Below the pieces are notes generated by a model. The model had not been told where the DNA came from. It saw only the letters and a program-made list of their open reading frames with translations, and made no database searches. This document shows, in pieces, positions 1-8,982 of a stretch of 64,000 bases of DNA (positions are counted from its first letter, which is position 1; every line of letters starts with the position of its first letter). Made by a program: the position numbers and the translations under genes. Source of the DNA: a bacterium 1XD8-76 (GTDB taxonomy: Bacteria; Bacillota; Clostridia; Lachnospirales; Lachnospiraceae); assembly GCA_003611955.1 (NCBI GenBank), contig RAZE01000002.1, positions 124,001 to 188,000 on the forward strand. Reading direction: 5' to 3'.

Positions 1-527
1 TGGAAAAGATACTGGTTGTCTGTATGCAGCTTCTCAGAGAACCGTGGAAGAACGTGGTGGAGATCAGTCCGGTGCTAGACCGGATCGAGACAAACCCGCA
101 GTTCGCCCAGATCATCGCCCCCAGCGATATGATAGCGATCGTGACGCTGAATGTCAAAATAGGGGATGTGGAAGGTATGATGAATATCTGCCTGCCCTAT
201 TTTACACTGGAAGATATCATGGATAACCTGAATACGAAATTCTGGTACTCCACGATGCAGGAAGCTTCCGATGAGGATTATCAGGAACATCTGGAATCTC
301 TGGTGAAGAGAGTGAGCGTTCCGCTCAGGGCAATTTTGGGAACGAGCAGTATATCGGTCAACGATTTTATGAATCTCCAGTTGGGCGATATTATACGATT
401 AGACTCCGAGATAAACAACGATCTGACGGTTTATGTCGGGAATATTAAAAAATTTACCGCGGTACCCGGTTCCAGCAAAGAAAAATATGCTGTGCAGGTT
501 ACATCGGTTCTGGGAGAGGAGGAATAG
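1..527 (+). CDS. fliM: Flagellar motor switch protein FliM (C-terminal part)
   Basis: The window opens inside this gene; the reading frame is open from base 3 and ends with TAG at 525-527, so the apparent ATG at 24 is internal. The visible ~175 residues match the end of the FliM middle domain and the C-terminal SpoA domain (residues around LQLGDIIRLD), which joins FliN/FliY in the cytoplasmic C-ring that sets the direction of rotation. Its stop is 4 bases before the fliY start and fliY's AGGAGG lies across its last codons, so the two are translationally coupled. The N-terminal CheY-P binding segment is outside the window. Confidence 0.93.
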   Translation, partial: EKILVVCMQLLREPWKNVVEISPVLDRIETNPQFAQIIAPSDMIAIVTLNVKIGDVEGMMNICLPYFTLEDIMDNLNTKFWYSTMQEASDEDYQEHLESLVKRVSVPLRAILGTSSISVNDFMNLQLGDIIRLDSEINNDLTVYVGNIKKFTAVPGSSKEKYAVQVTSVLGEEE

Positions 528-531
528 ATAA

Positions 532-1842
532 GTGGATGGTGGAATGTTATCACAGGATGAGATAAACGCTTTGCTGAACGGTATGTCAGAAGGCACTGCC
601 GATCTGGATGAACCACAGGTAGAAGCTGCAGCACCGGAACCTCAGGTATCAGAGCCGTCTTCCCTTGAAAATACGGGCGTTGTCAGTAAGGAGGAAGCAC
701 TGCTCACCGATGTGGAGAAGGATGCCATCGGGGAGATCGCCAATATCAGCATGGGCTCAGCGGCAACGACCCTGTATTCACTGGTGAACCGCAAGGTAAA
801 TATTACGACGCCGGTGGTGTCGCTGTCACAGTGGGAAACCATGGTGGGCGACTATGAGAGACCCTGCGTATTTATTCAGATCAAGTATACGGCGGGATTA
901 GACGGTCATAATATTTTAATATTGAAGGAACACGATGTGAAGATCATCACCGATCTTATGATGGGCGGTGACGGCACGAATACGGACGGTGAGCTCTCGG
1001 AGATTCATTTGAGCGCTATCTCGGAGGCGATGAATCAGATGATGGGAGCTTCGGCGACGTCTCTTGCGACGATGCTGGGGAAGATGGTCGATATCAGTCC
1101 TCCGGAGGCAACGCTGGTGGATCTGATGACGATAGATGCGGGGAAGGATATTTCGCCGTTTCTCAGCGGAACTTTTGTGAAGATCGGATTCCGTATGCAG
1201 ATCGGCGATCTGATCGACAGCACGATCATGCAGCTCTATCCCTGCGATTTCGCCAGATTTTTGTGCGATGCCTTTATGAACGGCGGTCTGGCAGGAGATG
1301 CGGGAGCAGCGCCTGCGTCTGAGCAGCCAACACCACAACCGGCACCTCAGCCTGCGATACCGGAAGCGGCGCCGATGCCTGCTGCACCTGCGGCGGGGAT
1401 GGGTATGCCCGGGATGGGAGCGCCCGCACAGGATATGAGTATGGCAGGAATGTATCCACCCTACGGAAACGCCGGGATGATGCCGCCGGGATATGGTATG
1501 CCCTACGGGATGCCTATGCAGCCTGCGCCTCAGCCTATGGTATCTCCGGTGAATATACAGCCTGCACAGTTCCAGAATTTTGCGGCGGCGGCTCCGGGAG
1601 CGGGGGCACCGGCTAACATTGATCTGATCATGGATGTGGCGCTGGAAGTCACGGTGGAGCTTGGACGCACGAAGAAATCCATTTCCGAGGTGCTGGATTT
1701 TGCCCCCGGAACGATCATCGAGCTGGATAAAGTGGCCGGTGAACCGGTGGAAGTTTTTGTAAACGGAAAGATGGTGGCCAGAGGCGAGGTTGTCGTGATC
1801 GAGGAGAGCTTCGGCGTCAGAATAACGGAGATTATTAAGTAA
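532..1842 (+). CDS. fliY: Flagellar motor switch phosphatase FliY
   Basis: This is a C-ring component of Gram-positive bacteria that also dephosphorylates CheY-P. The GTG start at 532 is chosen for AGGAGG at 517-522. Residues about 60-245 are a CheC-like phosphatase region with two active-site helices: one carries E and N in the segment DAIGEIANISMG, the other in the segment SAISEAMNQMMG. Residues about 360-436 are the FliN-type SpoA domain (LELDKVAGEPVEV). Between them is a long low-complexity linker of roughly 100 residues, very rich in Met, Pro, Gly and Ala, which makes the 436-residue protein longer than Bacillus FliY (about 380). The gene sits between fliM and cheY, as expected for the family. 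Confidence 0.95.
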   Translation: MDGGMLSQDEINALLNGMSEGTADLDEPQVEAAAPEPQVSEPSSLENTGVVSKEEALLTDVEKDAIGEIANISMGSAATTLYSLVNRKVNITTPVVSLSQWETMVGDYERPCVFIQIKYTAGLDGHNILILKEHDVKIITDLMMGGDGTNTDGELSEIHLSAISEAMNQMMGASATSLATMLGKMVDISPPEATLVDLMTIDAGKDISPFLSGTFVKIGFRMQIGDLIDSTIMQLYPCDFARFLCDAFMNGGLAGDAGAAPASEQPTPQPAPQPAIPEAAPMPAAPAAGMGMPGMGAPAQDMSMAGMYPPYGNAGMMPPGYGMPYGMPMQPAPQPMVSPVNIQPAQFQNFAAAAPGAGAPANIDLIMDVALEVTVELGRTKKSISEVLDFAPGTIIELDKVAGEPVEVFVNGKMVARGEVVVIEESFGVRITEIIK

Positions 1843-1875
1843 AATAGCATAGAAAAAAGCGATAGGAGTGAAAAG

Positions 1876-2238
1876 ATGGCTAAAAATGTGTTGATTTGTG
1901 ACGATGCGGCGTTTATGAGAATGATGATCAAGGATATTCTCTCCAAGAACGGCTACAACGTTGCCGGGGAAGCCGAGAACGGTGCAAAGGCAGTGGAGAA
2001 GTATTCGGAAGTGAAGCCCGATCTGGTGTTGATGGATATCACAATGCCGGAGATGGATGGTATCCAGGCTCTGAAGAAGATCAAAGAGGGTGATCCGGGG
2101 GCAAAAGTCATTATGTGTTCCGCGATGGGACAGCAGGCGATGGTAATCGAATCCATTCAGGCCGGCGCGAAAGATTTTATCGTAAAGCCGTTTCAGGCTG
2201 ACCGTGTACTGGAGGCAGTAAAGAAGGTTATCGGATAA
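1876..2238 (+). CDS. cheY: Chemotaxis response regulator CheY
   Basis: This is a single receiver domain of 120 residues with no output domain. CheA phosphorylates it, and it then binds FliM to change motor behaviour. Visible key residues are the acidic pair D9/D10, the phospho-acceptor D54 (LMDITMPEMDG), the switch Thr/Ser position in MCSAMG, and the conserved Lys in VKPF. An ATAGGAG ribosome binding site precedes the ATG. It lies directly after fliY, whose product removes its phosphate, and its TAA overlaps the fliO start. Confidence 0.96.
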   Translation: MAKNVLICDDAAFMRMMIKDILSKNGYNVAGEAENGAKAVEKYSEVKPDLVLMDITMPEMDGIQALKKIKEGDPGAKVIMCSAMGQQAMVIESIQAGAKDFIVKPFQADRVLEAVKKVIG

Positions 2239-2597
2239 TGACGATTTTGACAACTGCTGCATACAATGGAATAACACAGTTTATTACTGTACTTATTCTC
2301 TTCATCCTGGTTTTAGGGGTGACGTGGGCAGTGACAAAATGGCTTGCCGGATATCAGAAAGGGAGATGGTCAGGCGGCAATATTGAAATGCTGGAGAGCA
2401 TTCGTATTGCCTCTGATAAGTATGTCCAGATAATACGTGTGGGGAACAAATATCTGGCCGTAGCTGTGGCAAAAGATACAGTTACCTTTTTGACGGAAGT
2501 GGACGAGTCGGCGCTGATGCGGAGGGATGATACGGCTGAAGCGAAGATGAGTTTTCAGGAATTATTGGAGAAAGTCAGGGAAAAGAAAAAAGAATGA
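2238..2597 (+). CDS. fliO: Flagellar export apparatus protein FliO/FliZ
   Basis: A small protein (119 residues) with one N-terminal membrane helix (about residues 12-32, FITVLILFILVLGVTWAV) and a cytoplasmic beta-rich domain containing a segment like MLESIRIASDKYVQIIRVG, typical of FliO. FliO assists assembly of the FliP ring of the flagellar type III export gate. The start shares a base with the cheY stop, and the end overlaps fliP by 4 bases (ATGA). The sequence is poorly conserved in this family, so the call rests on topology, that segment and gene order. Confidence 0.85.
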   Translation: MTILTTAAYNGITQFITVLILFILVLGVTWAVTKWLAGYQKGRWSGGNIEMLESIRIASDKYVQIIRVGNKYLAVAVAKDTVTFLTEVDESALMRRDDTAEAKMSFQELLEKVREKKKE

Positions 2598-3478
2598 GAG
2601 AAAGATTTTCCGGACTACGGATTAGGAAACTGTTATGCCTGCTGTTTACGGTAGGCATATTCTGTATTTGCTCTGCTCAGGTCGTACACGCGACAAGGCT
2701 TGACGTGGACCGGGGTGAAACGGGCGATACGGATACGAGCACTACGCTGCAGGATCCGGGAGAAGCGGAGTCTCCGGAGGAACTTGGGGAACTGAATATC
2801 GCCAATACGGCGACGATCACCATCAGCAACAACAACGGTACGATAGCGGGGGAGCTGAGGATCCTGCTGACGCTGACTATGATCGCGCTTCTGCCCGTGA
2901 TCATTCTGATGATGACATCCTTCACGCGTATCATCATCGTGCTCCACTTTACGAGGGCGGCGCTGAGCACCCAGACGGTGCCGACGAACCAGATCCTGAT
3001 CGGATTGTCTCTGATCCTCACGTTTTTTATTATGGAGCCTACGATCAACGAGATCTATAACGATGCGATCGTGCCCTACGAGAGCGGACTGATCGAGCAG
3101 GATGAGGCGCTTAAGCGGGGGGTGGAACCTCTGCGGAAGTTTATGTACCGCTCCACACAGACCGAGGATGTCAAGGTATTTATGGATATCTCCCGGACCG
3201 AGTGGGATGGGGAGACCCTCGAGGATATTCCCACCTCGGTACTGATCCCGGCTTTTATGATCAGTGAGCTGCGGGCCGGTTTCAGTATGGGATTTGTGAT
3301 CTATATTCCGTTTATTGTGATCGATATGGTGGTGGCTTCCACGCTGATGAGCATGGGTATGATGATGCTACCGCCGACGACGATCTCCATGCCGTTCAAA
3401 ATACTGCTTTTTGTTGTAGCGGACGGATGGAATCTGGTCATTGTAAACCTGGTGAGATCCTTCTATCTCACAGGATAA
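2594..3478 (+). CDS. fliP: Flagellar biosynthesis protein FliP
   Basis: FliP is a core protein of the flagellar type III export gate; it forms the P5Q4R1 channel with FliQ and FliR. The protein has 294 residues. It begins with a cleavable signal peptide (residues about 10-33, ending near VVHA) and an acidic periplasmic-type segment. The conserved body follows, with LLPVIILMMTSFTRIIIVL, the middle segment ending in LIPAFMISELR, and the C-terminal hydrophobic pair with MGMMMLPP and LLFVVADGWNL. Start overlaps fliO by 4 bases. Confidence 0.96.
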   Translation: MRERFSGLRIRKLLCLLFTVGIFCICSAQVVHATRLDVDRGETGDTDTSTTLQDPGEAESPEELGELNIANTATITISNNNGTIAGELRILLTLTMIALLPVIILMMTSFTRIIIVLHFTRAALSTQTVPTNQILIGLSLILTFFIMEPTINEIYNDAIVPYESGLIEQDEALKRGVEPLRKFMYRSTQTEDVKVFMDISRTEWDGETLEDIPTSVLIPAFMISELRAGFSMGFVIYIPFIVIDMVVASTLMSMGMMMLPPTTISMPFKILLFVVADGWNLVIVNLVRSFYLTG

Positions 3479-3494
3479 GAAAGGGAAGAACAGG

Positions 3495-3764
3495 ATGACG
3501 GTAGATGAGGTTATTGCGATCGCCAATCAGGCGTTGTATATCATAATAAAAGTATCGGCACCGGTACTTTTGATTTCCATGGCGGTAGGGCTGATCATCA
3601 GTATTTTTCAGACGGTCACCTCCATCCAGGAACAGACTCTGACCTTTGTGCCCAAGGTGCTCGCTATTTTTTTGACGATCATGGTCATAGGACACTGGAT
3701 GCTGACGGAGATGTCAAACCTGATGACAGATTTGCTGTCAAATCTCAGCGAGTATGTGAAATAG
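3495..3764 (+). CDS. fliQ: Flagellar biosynthesis protein FliQ
   Basis: An 89-residue protein with two membrane helices (about residues 15-38 and 50-72), typical of FliQ, the small subunit that packs around the FliP-FliR export channel. The conserved segments SAPVLLISMAVGLIISIFQ and QEQTLTFVPK are present. It follows fliP after 16 bases and precedes fliR by 9 bases, the standard fliPQR order. A GGAAGAA ribosome binding site precedes the ATG. Confidence 0.96.
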   Translation: MTVDEVIAIANQALYIIIKVSAPVLLISMAVGLIISIFQTVTSIQEQTLTFVPKVLAIFLTIMVIGHWMLTEMSNLMTDLLSNLSEYVK

Positions 3765-3773
3765 CGGTGAGCC

Positions 3774-4553
3774 ATGGTTACGGTAGATTTCAATTATGCC
3801 GATCTGGAATATTTTCTGCTGATACTTGTCCGAGTGTCCATGTTTGTGTATGTGGTGCCGTTTTTCAACATGAACAATGTGCCGAGAAGGTACCGGACGG
3901 TGCTCAGTGTCATGATATCGGTGGTGCTGTACGGCGTCCTGCCCAGACAGGAGATCCTCTACAGTACGGTGTTCGAGTATACCATGATAGTGGCGAAGGA
4001 ATTTTTGACGGGCGTTCTGATCGGAATGGGGGTAAATTTGTGTTCCAGCATTCTGGCGCTGACAGGGGCCATAGCTGACATGGAAGTGGGTTTCTCCATG
4101 GTGACGCTGATGGATCCGGCCACCAGACAGCAGACGACGATCACCAGCACGCTGTACCAGAATCTGATCATGTTGATCCTGGTGATCAGCGGGATGTACC
4201 AGTATGTCATCGGAGCGCTGGCGGAATCCTATGAACTGATTCCGGTGTACGGGGCAAATTTTGACGCGGCGAAGCTTCTGGATGTGGCGGTCCGCTTTAT
4301 GGGAGAGTATATCCGTATCGGATTTCAGATCTGTCTGCCGATCTTTGCGGCGATCCTGATGCTGAATGTGGTGTTGGGTATTCTGGCGAGAGTGTCGCCC
4401 CAGATGAATATGTTTGCGGTCGGCCTGCAGCTCAAGATTTTTGTGGGACTGGGAGTGATCTTTCTGACCGTATTCCTGCTCCCGAGGGCGGCGGAAATGA
4501 TATTTACGGAGGCAAGGCGGATGACGGCTGCCTTTGTGGAGGCGCTGATGTGA
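3774..4553 (+). CDS. fliR: Flagellar biosynthesis protein FliR
   Basis: A 259-residue polytopic membrane protein of the flagellar export gate. Six or so hydrophobic segments are visible, with the family's characteristic stretch around ILIGMGVNLCSSILALTGAI and the C-terminal GVIFLTVFLLP. FliR is the single-copy subunit that closes the FliP/FliQ channel and contacts FlhB. The TGA stop at 4551-4553 overlaps the flhB start, indicating translational coupling. Confidence 0.95.
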   Translation: MVTVDFNYADLEYFLLILVRVSMFVYVVPFFNMNNVPRRYRTVLSVMISVVLYGVLPRQEILYSTVFEYTMIVAKEFLTGVLIGMGVNLCSSILALTGAIADMEVGFSMVTLMDPATRQQTTITSTLYQNLIMLILVISGMYQYVIGALAESYELIPVYGANFDAAKLLDVAVRFMGEYIRIGFQICLPIFAAILMLNVVLGILARVSPQMNMFAVGLQLKIFVGLGVIFLTVFLLPRAAEMIFTEARRMTAAFVEALM

Positions 4554-5674
4554 TGCTGGAATATAATTTACAGTTTTTTGCCAAGGAAGGTCCCGGCGGT
4601 GAAAAGACGGAACCGGCCACACAGAAAAAACTGGACGATGCCCGAAAAGAAGGGCAGGTGGCAAAGAGCAAGGAGATTGCGAACGGACTGGGGCTTTTGT
4701 CCCTTTTTCTGCTGTTAAAAATCTGGATCGGACATATCAGCGTCAGCTTTCTGGAGCTCTACGGCGGCATCTACAACAGGCTTCCGGAAGTGGTGAATAT
4801 GCCCTATGGGACGGTGCCTGTGGCCAACATCGAATCGATCCTGACCCAGAATATACAGAATTTCTTTCTGGTGATGCTGCCTATCTTTCTGGTGGGTGTG
4901 ATCGTGGCCTTCGGCAGCGATGTGGTGCAGGTGAAATGGAAGCCCACGGCGAAGACGTTAGAGCCCAAACTGAGCAAGATAAATCCGATCAGCGGCTTTA
5001 AGAAGATCATCTCCCTGAACTCACTGGTGGAGTTAGTCAAGTCGGTGGCCAAGATAGGACTGATCGTCTATATCACCTGGAGTTATATAAAAGACAAACT
5101 GCAGATCCTGTTTTATCTGATGGATATGTCGATCCTGTCGGCGGTGCAGGAGATCGGGACGATCGTGATCGACCTGGGCATCCGGATCGCCGCGGTATAT
5201 ATGATCATCGCTCTTTTAGACCTGATCTATCAGAGATGGAAATTCAGCGATGACATGAAGATGACAAAACAGGAAGTCAAAGATGAGTACAAGGATCAGG
5301 AAGGGGATCCCCAGATCAAGGGCAAGCAGAGACAGCGCATGCAGGAGGCTTCCAGGAGAAGGATGATGCAGGCACTGCCGGAGGCGGATGTAGTCATCAC
5401 CAACCCTACTCATTACGCGGTGGCTCTGAAATATGACAGTGAGCTGTATGCGGCGCCCATCGTGCTGGCGAAGGGTGCGGATTATCTGGCGGCGAAGATC
5501 AAAGAGGAAGCGAAGGCGTATGATATAGAGATTTACGAAAACAAACCCCTGGCGAGGATGCTCTACGCCAATGTGGATGTGGGGGCGCAGATTCCCGGGG
5601 AGCTGTACCCGGCGGTGGCGGAAGTGCTGGCTTATGTGTACCATCTCAGGGACCAGAAAGCCGGAAGATATTAA
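4553..5674 (+). CDS. flhB: Flagellar export switch protein FlhB
   Basis: FlhB controls substrate specificity of the flagellar type III exporter. The N-terminal half has four membrane helices; the C-terminal cytoplasmic domain carries the autocleavage motif NPTH near residue 284, where cleavage between N and P switches export from rod/hook to filament proteins. The ATG at 4553 overlaps the fliR stop (TGATG); an in-frame GTG at 4550 is an equally possible start, since GGAGG at 4538-4542 suits both. The charged N-terminus with EKTEPATQKKLDDARKEGQV is the family hallmark. Confidence 0.96.
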   Translation: MLEYNLQFFAKEGPGGEKTEPATQKKLDDARKEGQVAKSKEIANGLGLLSLFLLLKIWIGHISVSFLELYGGIYNRLPEVVNMPYGTVPVANIESILTQNIQNFFLVMLPIFLVGVIVAFGSDVVQVKWKPTAKTLEPKLSKINPISGFKKIISLNSLVELVKSVAKIGLIVYITWSYIKDKLQILFYLMDMSILSAVQEIGTIVIDLGIRIAAVYMIIALLDLIYQRWKFSDDMKMTKQEVKDEYKDQEGDPQIKGKQRQRMQEASRRRMMQALPEADVVITNPTHYAVALKYDSELYAAPIVLAKGADYLAAKIKEEAKAYDIEIYENKPLARMLYANVDVGAQIPGELYPAVAEVLAYVYHLRDQKAGRY

Positions 5675-5701
5675 AGATCAGGAAGGAAAGGAGAGGAGCG
5701 A

Positions 5702-7741
5702 ATGAAAATCGGAAAAGCGGATCTGGGCGTGGCCCTCTATATTCTCGCTGCGTTTATCATGTTTATTGTCTCTATCCCTTCCTGGCTTCTCGACGTTTTT
5801 CTCGCTGTCAATATCGGGATCGCTTTTGTGATACTCTTTACGGTCATGTTTACGAAGGAAGTGTTAGACATGTCTTTCTTCCCGACCATGCTGCTTTTCA
5901 CGACGATTTTCCGGATCGCGCTGAACGTATCTTCCACGAAACTGATCCTGTTGACAGGCAACCCGGGCAACGTGGTCATGACTTTCGGCGACTACGTGGG
6001 CGGCGGCGATCTCGTGGTAGGTGTGATCATATTTATCATTCTGATTCTGATTCAGTTTATGGTCATCAACAAAGGTTCCGAGCGTGTGGCTGAGGTGACG
6101 GCGAGATTTACGTTGGACGCTATGCCCGGTAAGCAGATGGCTATCGACGCGGATTTGAATACCGGCGCCATCACGGACGCGGAGGCGAAGGAACGCCGGG
6201 AGAAGATCCAGGCGGAGGCCAGCTTCTTCGGTTCCATGGACGGTGCCGTGAAGTACGTAAAGGGAGATGCTACGGCGGGTCTGCTGATCACCTTTGTCAA
6301 TCTGGTCGGCGGCGCGGCCATGGGGATGCTGCGGCAGGGAATGGATTTCAGTACGGCGGCGCAGACCTACTGTATTCTGACGATCGGCGATGGTCTGGTC
6401 TCCCAGATCCCTTCGCTGTTAATCTCCCTGGCAACCGGTATTTTAGTGACAAAGGGCGGCAAGGATGCCGACTTTGCCAATGTCATAGTGGGACAGCTCT
6501 TCGGTGTGCCGAGAGCCCTCTACATCGTGGGCGCCACGCTCTCTGTGCTGGGGATCATCACACCGCTGCAGACCGTGATTTTCGTCACGCTCGGCATGGG
6601 ATTTATCGTGGCGGGACGTATGGTGCAGGGATCGCTGGAGATGGCGGGCATCCGGGAGGAAGTGGACACCGAGGAGGTGGCCGCGGAGGAGATCAGGCAG
6701 CCGGAGAATGTCAATTCCCTGCTGCAGGTGGATCCCATCGAGCTGGAATTCGGCTATGGTATTATTCCCCTTGCGGATGTCAATCAGGGCGGTGATCTCC
6801 TGGATCGTGTGGTCATGATTCGAAGGCAGATCGCGCTGGAGATGGGTACTGTGGTGCCGATCATCCGACTGAGGGACAATATTCAGTTGAATCCGAACCA
6901 GTATGTCATCAAAATAAAGGGAATTCAGGTCAGCGACGGGGAGATATTATTCGATCACTATATGGCGATGAATCCCGGATATGTGGAGGAGGAGATCTCC
7001 GGTATTCCGACGTTTGAGCCATCCTTCCATCTGGCGGCGCTCTGGATCACGGAGAGCCAGAGGGAGCGGGCGGAGAGTCTCGGCTATACGGTGGTGGATC
7101 CGCCTTCGATCATTGCGACTCATCTGACGGAGGTGATCAGGGGGCATATCGACGAGCTGCTGACCCGTCAGGATGTACAGAATCTGATCAACAATATCAA
7201 GGAGGCAAATCAGGCTCTCGTGGACGAACTGGTGCCGAAGATGCTGGGGCTCGGCGAGATCCAGAAAGTACTGCAGAATCTTCTGCGGGAAGGAATTTCC
7301 ATCCGGGATCTGCAGACAATACTGGAGACGCTGGCGGACTACGCGCCCTCCTCCAGAGATACCGATATTTTGACGGAATATGTGAGACAGAGCTTAAAGC
7401 GGGCGATCTCGAGCCGCTATTTCCCTGCGTCTGAGACGACCAGTGTGGTCACGCTGGACCCGAAGATAGAACAGGAGATCATGGGCAGCGTCAAGCAGAC
7501 CGAGACGGGCGCCTATATATCCCTGGATCCGATCCGCATCAAGGCGGTCATGAGCAGTGTGGGCAAGGAGACGGAGAAACTGGAACAGATGGGGAAAAAT
7601 CCGATCGTGATCACATCTCCGATCGTCAGAATTTATTTTAAGAAATTGACTGAGGATTATTATAAAGATTTGATTGTGGTCTCTTACAATGAGGTAGACT
7701 CCAATGTGGAACTGCAGTCAGTGGGAATGGTGACAGCGTAA
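5702..7741 (+). CDS. flhA: Flagellar biosynthesis protein FlhA
   Basis: The largest export-gate protein (679 residues); it forms the nonameric ring that docks chaperone-cargo complexes and couples proton flow to export. The first ~310 residues contain eight hydrophobic segments and the FHIPEP signature region (EVTARFTLDAMPGKQMAIDA). The C-terminal cytoplasmic domain follows (from about residue 340, IELEFGYGIIPLAD). GGAAAGGAGAGG precedes the ATG. The stop overlaps flhF by one base (TAATG). Confidence 0.97.
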   Translation: MKIGKADLGVALYILAAFIMFIVSIPSWLLDVFLAVNIGIAFVILFTVMFTKEVLDMSFFPTMLLFTTIFRIALNVSSTKLILLTGNPGNVVMTFGDYVGGGDLVVGVIIFIILILIQFMVINKGSERVAEVTARFTLDAMPGKQMAIDADLNTGAITDAEAKERREKIQAEASFFGSMDGAVKYVKGDATAGLLITFVNLVGGAAMGMLRQGMDFSTAAQTYCILTIGDGLVSQIPSLLISLATGILVTKGGKDADFANVIVGQLFGVPRALYIVGATLSVLGIITPLQTVIFVTLGMGFIVAGRMVQGSLEMAGIREEVDTEEVAAEEIRQPENVNSLLQVDPIELEFGYGIIPLADVNQGGDLLDRVVMIRRQIALEMGTVVPIIRLRDNIQLNPNQYVIKIKGIQVSDGEILFDHYMAMNPGYVEEEISGIPTFEPSFHLAALWITESQRERAESLGYTVVDPPSIIATHLTEVIRGHIDELLTRQDVQNLINNIKEANQALVDELVPKMLGLGEIQKVLQNLLREGISIRDLQTILETLADYAPSSRDTDILTEYVRQSLKRAISSRYFPASETTSVVTLDPKIEQEIMGSVKQTETGAYISLDPIRIKAVMSSVGKETEKLEQMGKNPIVITSPIVRIYFKKLTEDYYKDLIVVSYNEVDSNVELQSVGMVTA

Positions 7742-8982
7742 TGATAATTAAGAAGTACACAGCGAAAACAGAGGAAGAGGCGGTCGCCCGGGCGAAGACG
7801 GAGCTGGGCGAAAATATCGTCATCATGAATGTGAAGACCATATCGCCCAAGGGACCTTTCGGCTTTCTGAAAAAATCCCAGGTGGAAGTGACGGTGGCAA
7901 AGGAGGAGGACAGTGAGAGATATCCCTACGCCGGCACCGCCCAGAAGCCTGCGGAGGAGGCCAGTCTCCGGGAGACGTTCCGGCAGGTGGCAAAAGCCGC
8001 CGGGGCGGATGTGGGGCCTGCGGACGGGGAGACCTCCCCGAAGAAGGAGGAGGCGGAGAACGGCAGCCATAAACTGCTGGTGGAGAAACTGGATTCTCTT
8101 CAGAGCATTATCGAGAAAAAACTTCAGATTGACGAGGAGGAGACAGCCGCGGAGCCTGCTCCGGAGGAGGCGGAGGAGGACAACGAGATGACGCGGTTTG
8201 TAAAGCTCCTCTACAATACGATGCTGGACAATGAAGTGGATGAAAAGTATGCCAACCAGATCATCGACGAGATGGAGAAGAACGCCAAGATAAACCAGCC
8301 CTTTGATCACGCGCTGGCGGATGTGTACCAGAAGATGATCTTAAAGTTTGGCAAGGCGATGCCGATCGAGAAGGAAGGAAAAAATCTCCGGGTTATTTTC
8401 TTTGTGGGGCCTACCGGTGTGGGAAAGACCACGACGATCGCGAAGATCGCCTCCAAGTTCCGGCTGGATCAGAAGTATAAAGTCGCGCTGCTCACGGCAG
8501 ATACTTACCGGATTGCGGCGGCGGAACAGCTCAGGACGTATGCGAATATTCTGGAAGTTCCGTTTCGGGTGATCTATTCGGTGGAGGAGATGCAGGCGTG
8601 CATACGGGAGTTTAAGGAGTACGATTTTGTCCTGGTGGACATGGCGGGGCATTCTCCGCACAATCCGGCGCTGCGCGAGAGCATGGATGCTTTTATCAAC
8701 GGACTGGAGGAAGGAATCGACAAGGAAGTGCATCTGGTACTCTCGGCCACCACAAAGTACAGGGATCTGCTGAATATCGCAGATGCCTACTCCAATGTGG
8801 GGGATTATAAGATCATTTTCACAAAGTTGGATGAGACCACAACAGCGGGAAACCTTTTGAACCTGAAATTACATACCGGCGCAGGAGTGTCCTATATAAC
8901 CTGCGGGCAGAACGTGCCGGATGACATAGAGATATTTAACCCTCAGAAAACAGTGAAACAGTTGCTTGGAGGTAAGAACTAG
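7741..8982 (+). CDS. flhF: SRP-family GTPase FlhF
   Basis: A signal-recognition-particle-type GTPase that fixes the site and number of flagella. The 413-residue protein has the usual layout: a basic N-terminal segment, an acidic variable linker (about residues 70-155, rich in E and A), an N domain, and a G domain starting with the P-loop GPTGVGKTT at residue 223. The DTYR box (TADTYRIAAAEQL) and a DMAGHS element, where the family normally has D-T-A-G-x-S, follow, then TKLDET. The Thr to Met change in the D-x-A-G box is a small oddity. Its activator FlhG is encoded immediately downstream. Confidence 0.96.
   Translation: MIIKKYTAKTEEEAVARAKTELGENIVIMNVKTISPKGPFGFLKKSQVEVTVAKEEDSERYPYAGTAQKPAEEASLRETFRQVAKAAGADVGPADGETSPKKEEAENGSHKLLVEKLDSLQSIIEKKLQIDEEETAAEPAPEEAEEDNEMTRFVKLLYNTMLDNEVDEKYANQIIDEMEKNAKINQPFDHALADVYQKMILKFGKAMPIEKEGKNLRVIFFVGPTGVGKTTTIAKIASKFRLDQKYKVALLTADTYRIAAAEQLRTYANILEVPFRVIYSVEEMQACIREFKEYDFVLVDMAGHSPHNPALRESMDAFINGLEEGIDKEVHLVLSATTKYRDLLNIADAYSNVGDYKIIFTKLDETTTAGNLLNLKLHTGAGVSYITCGQNVPDDIEIFNPQKTVKQLLGGKN

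Noticed and set aside
1840..1866. Sigma-28-like TAAA ... CGATAG before cheY
   Set aside because: The -10 match is poor and would overlap the ribosome binding site, leaving no leader; cheY is in the operon.
916..2277. 453-residue - strand frame opposite fliY/cheY
   Set aside because: Antisense shadow; low-complexity Arg/His composition, no family signal.
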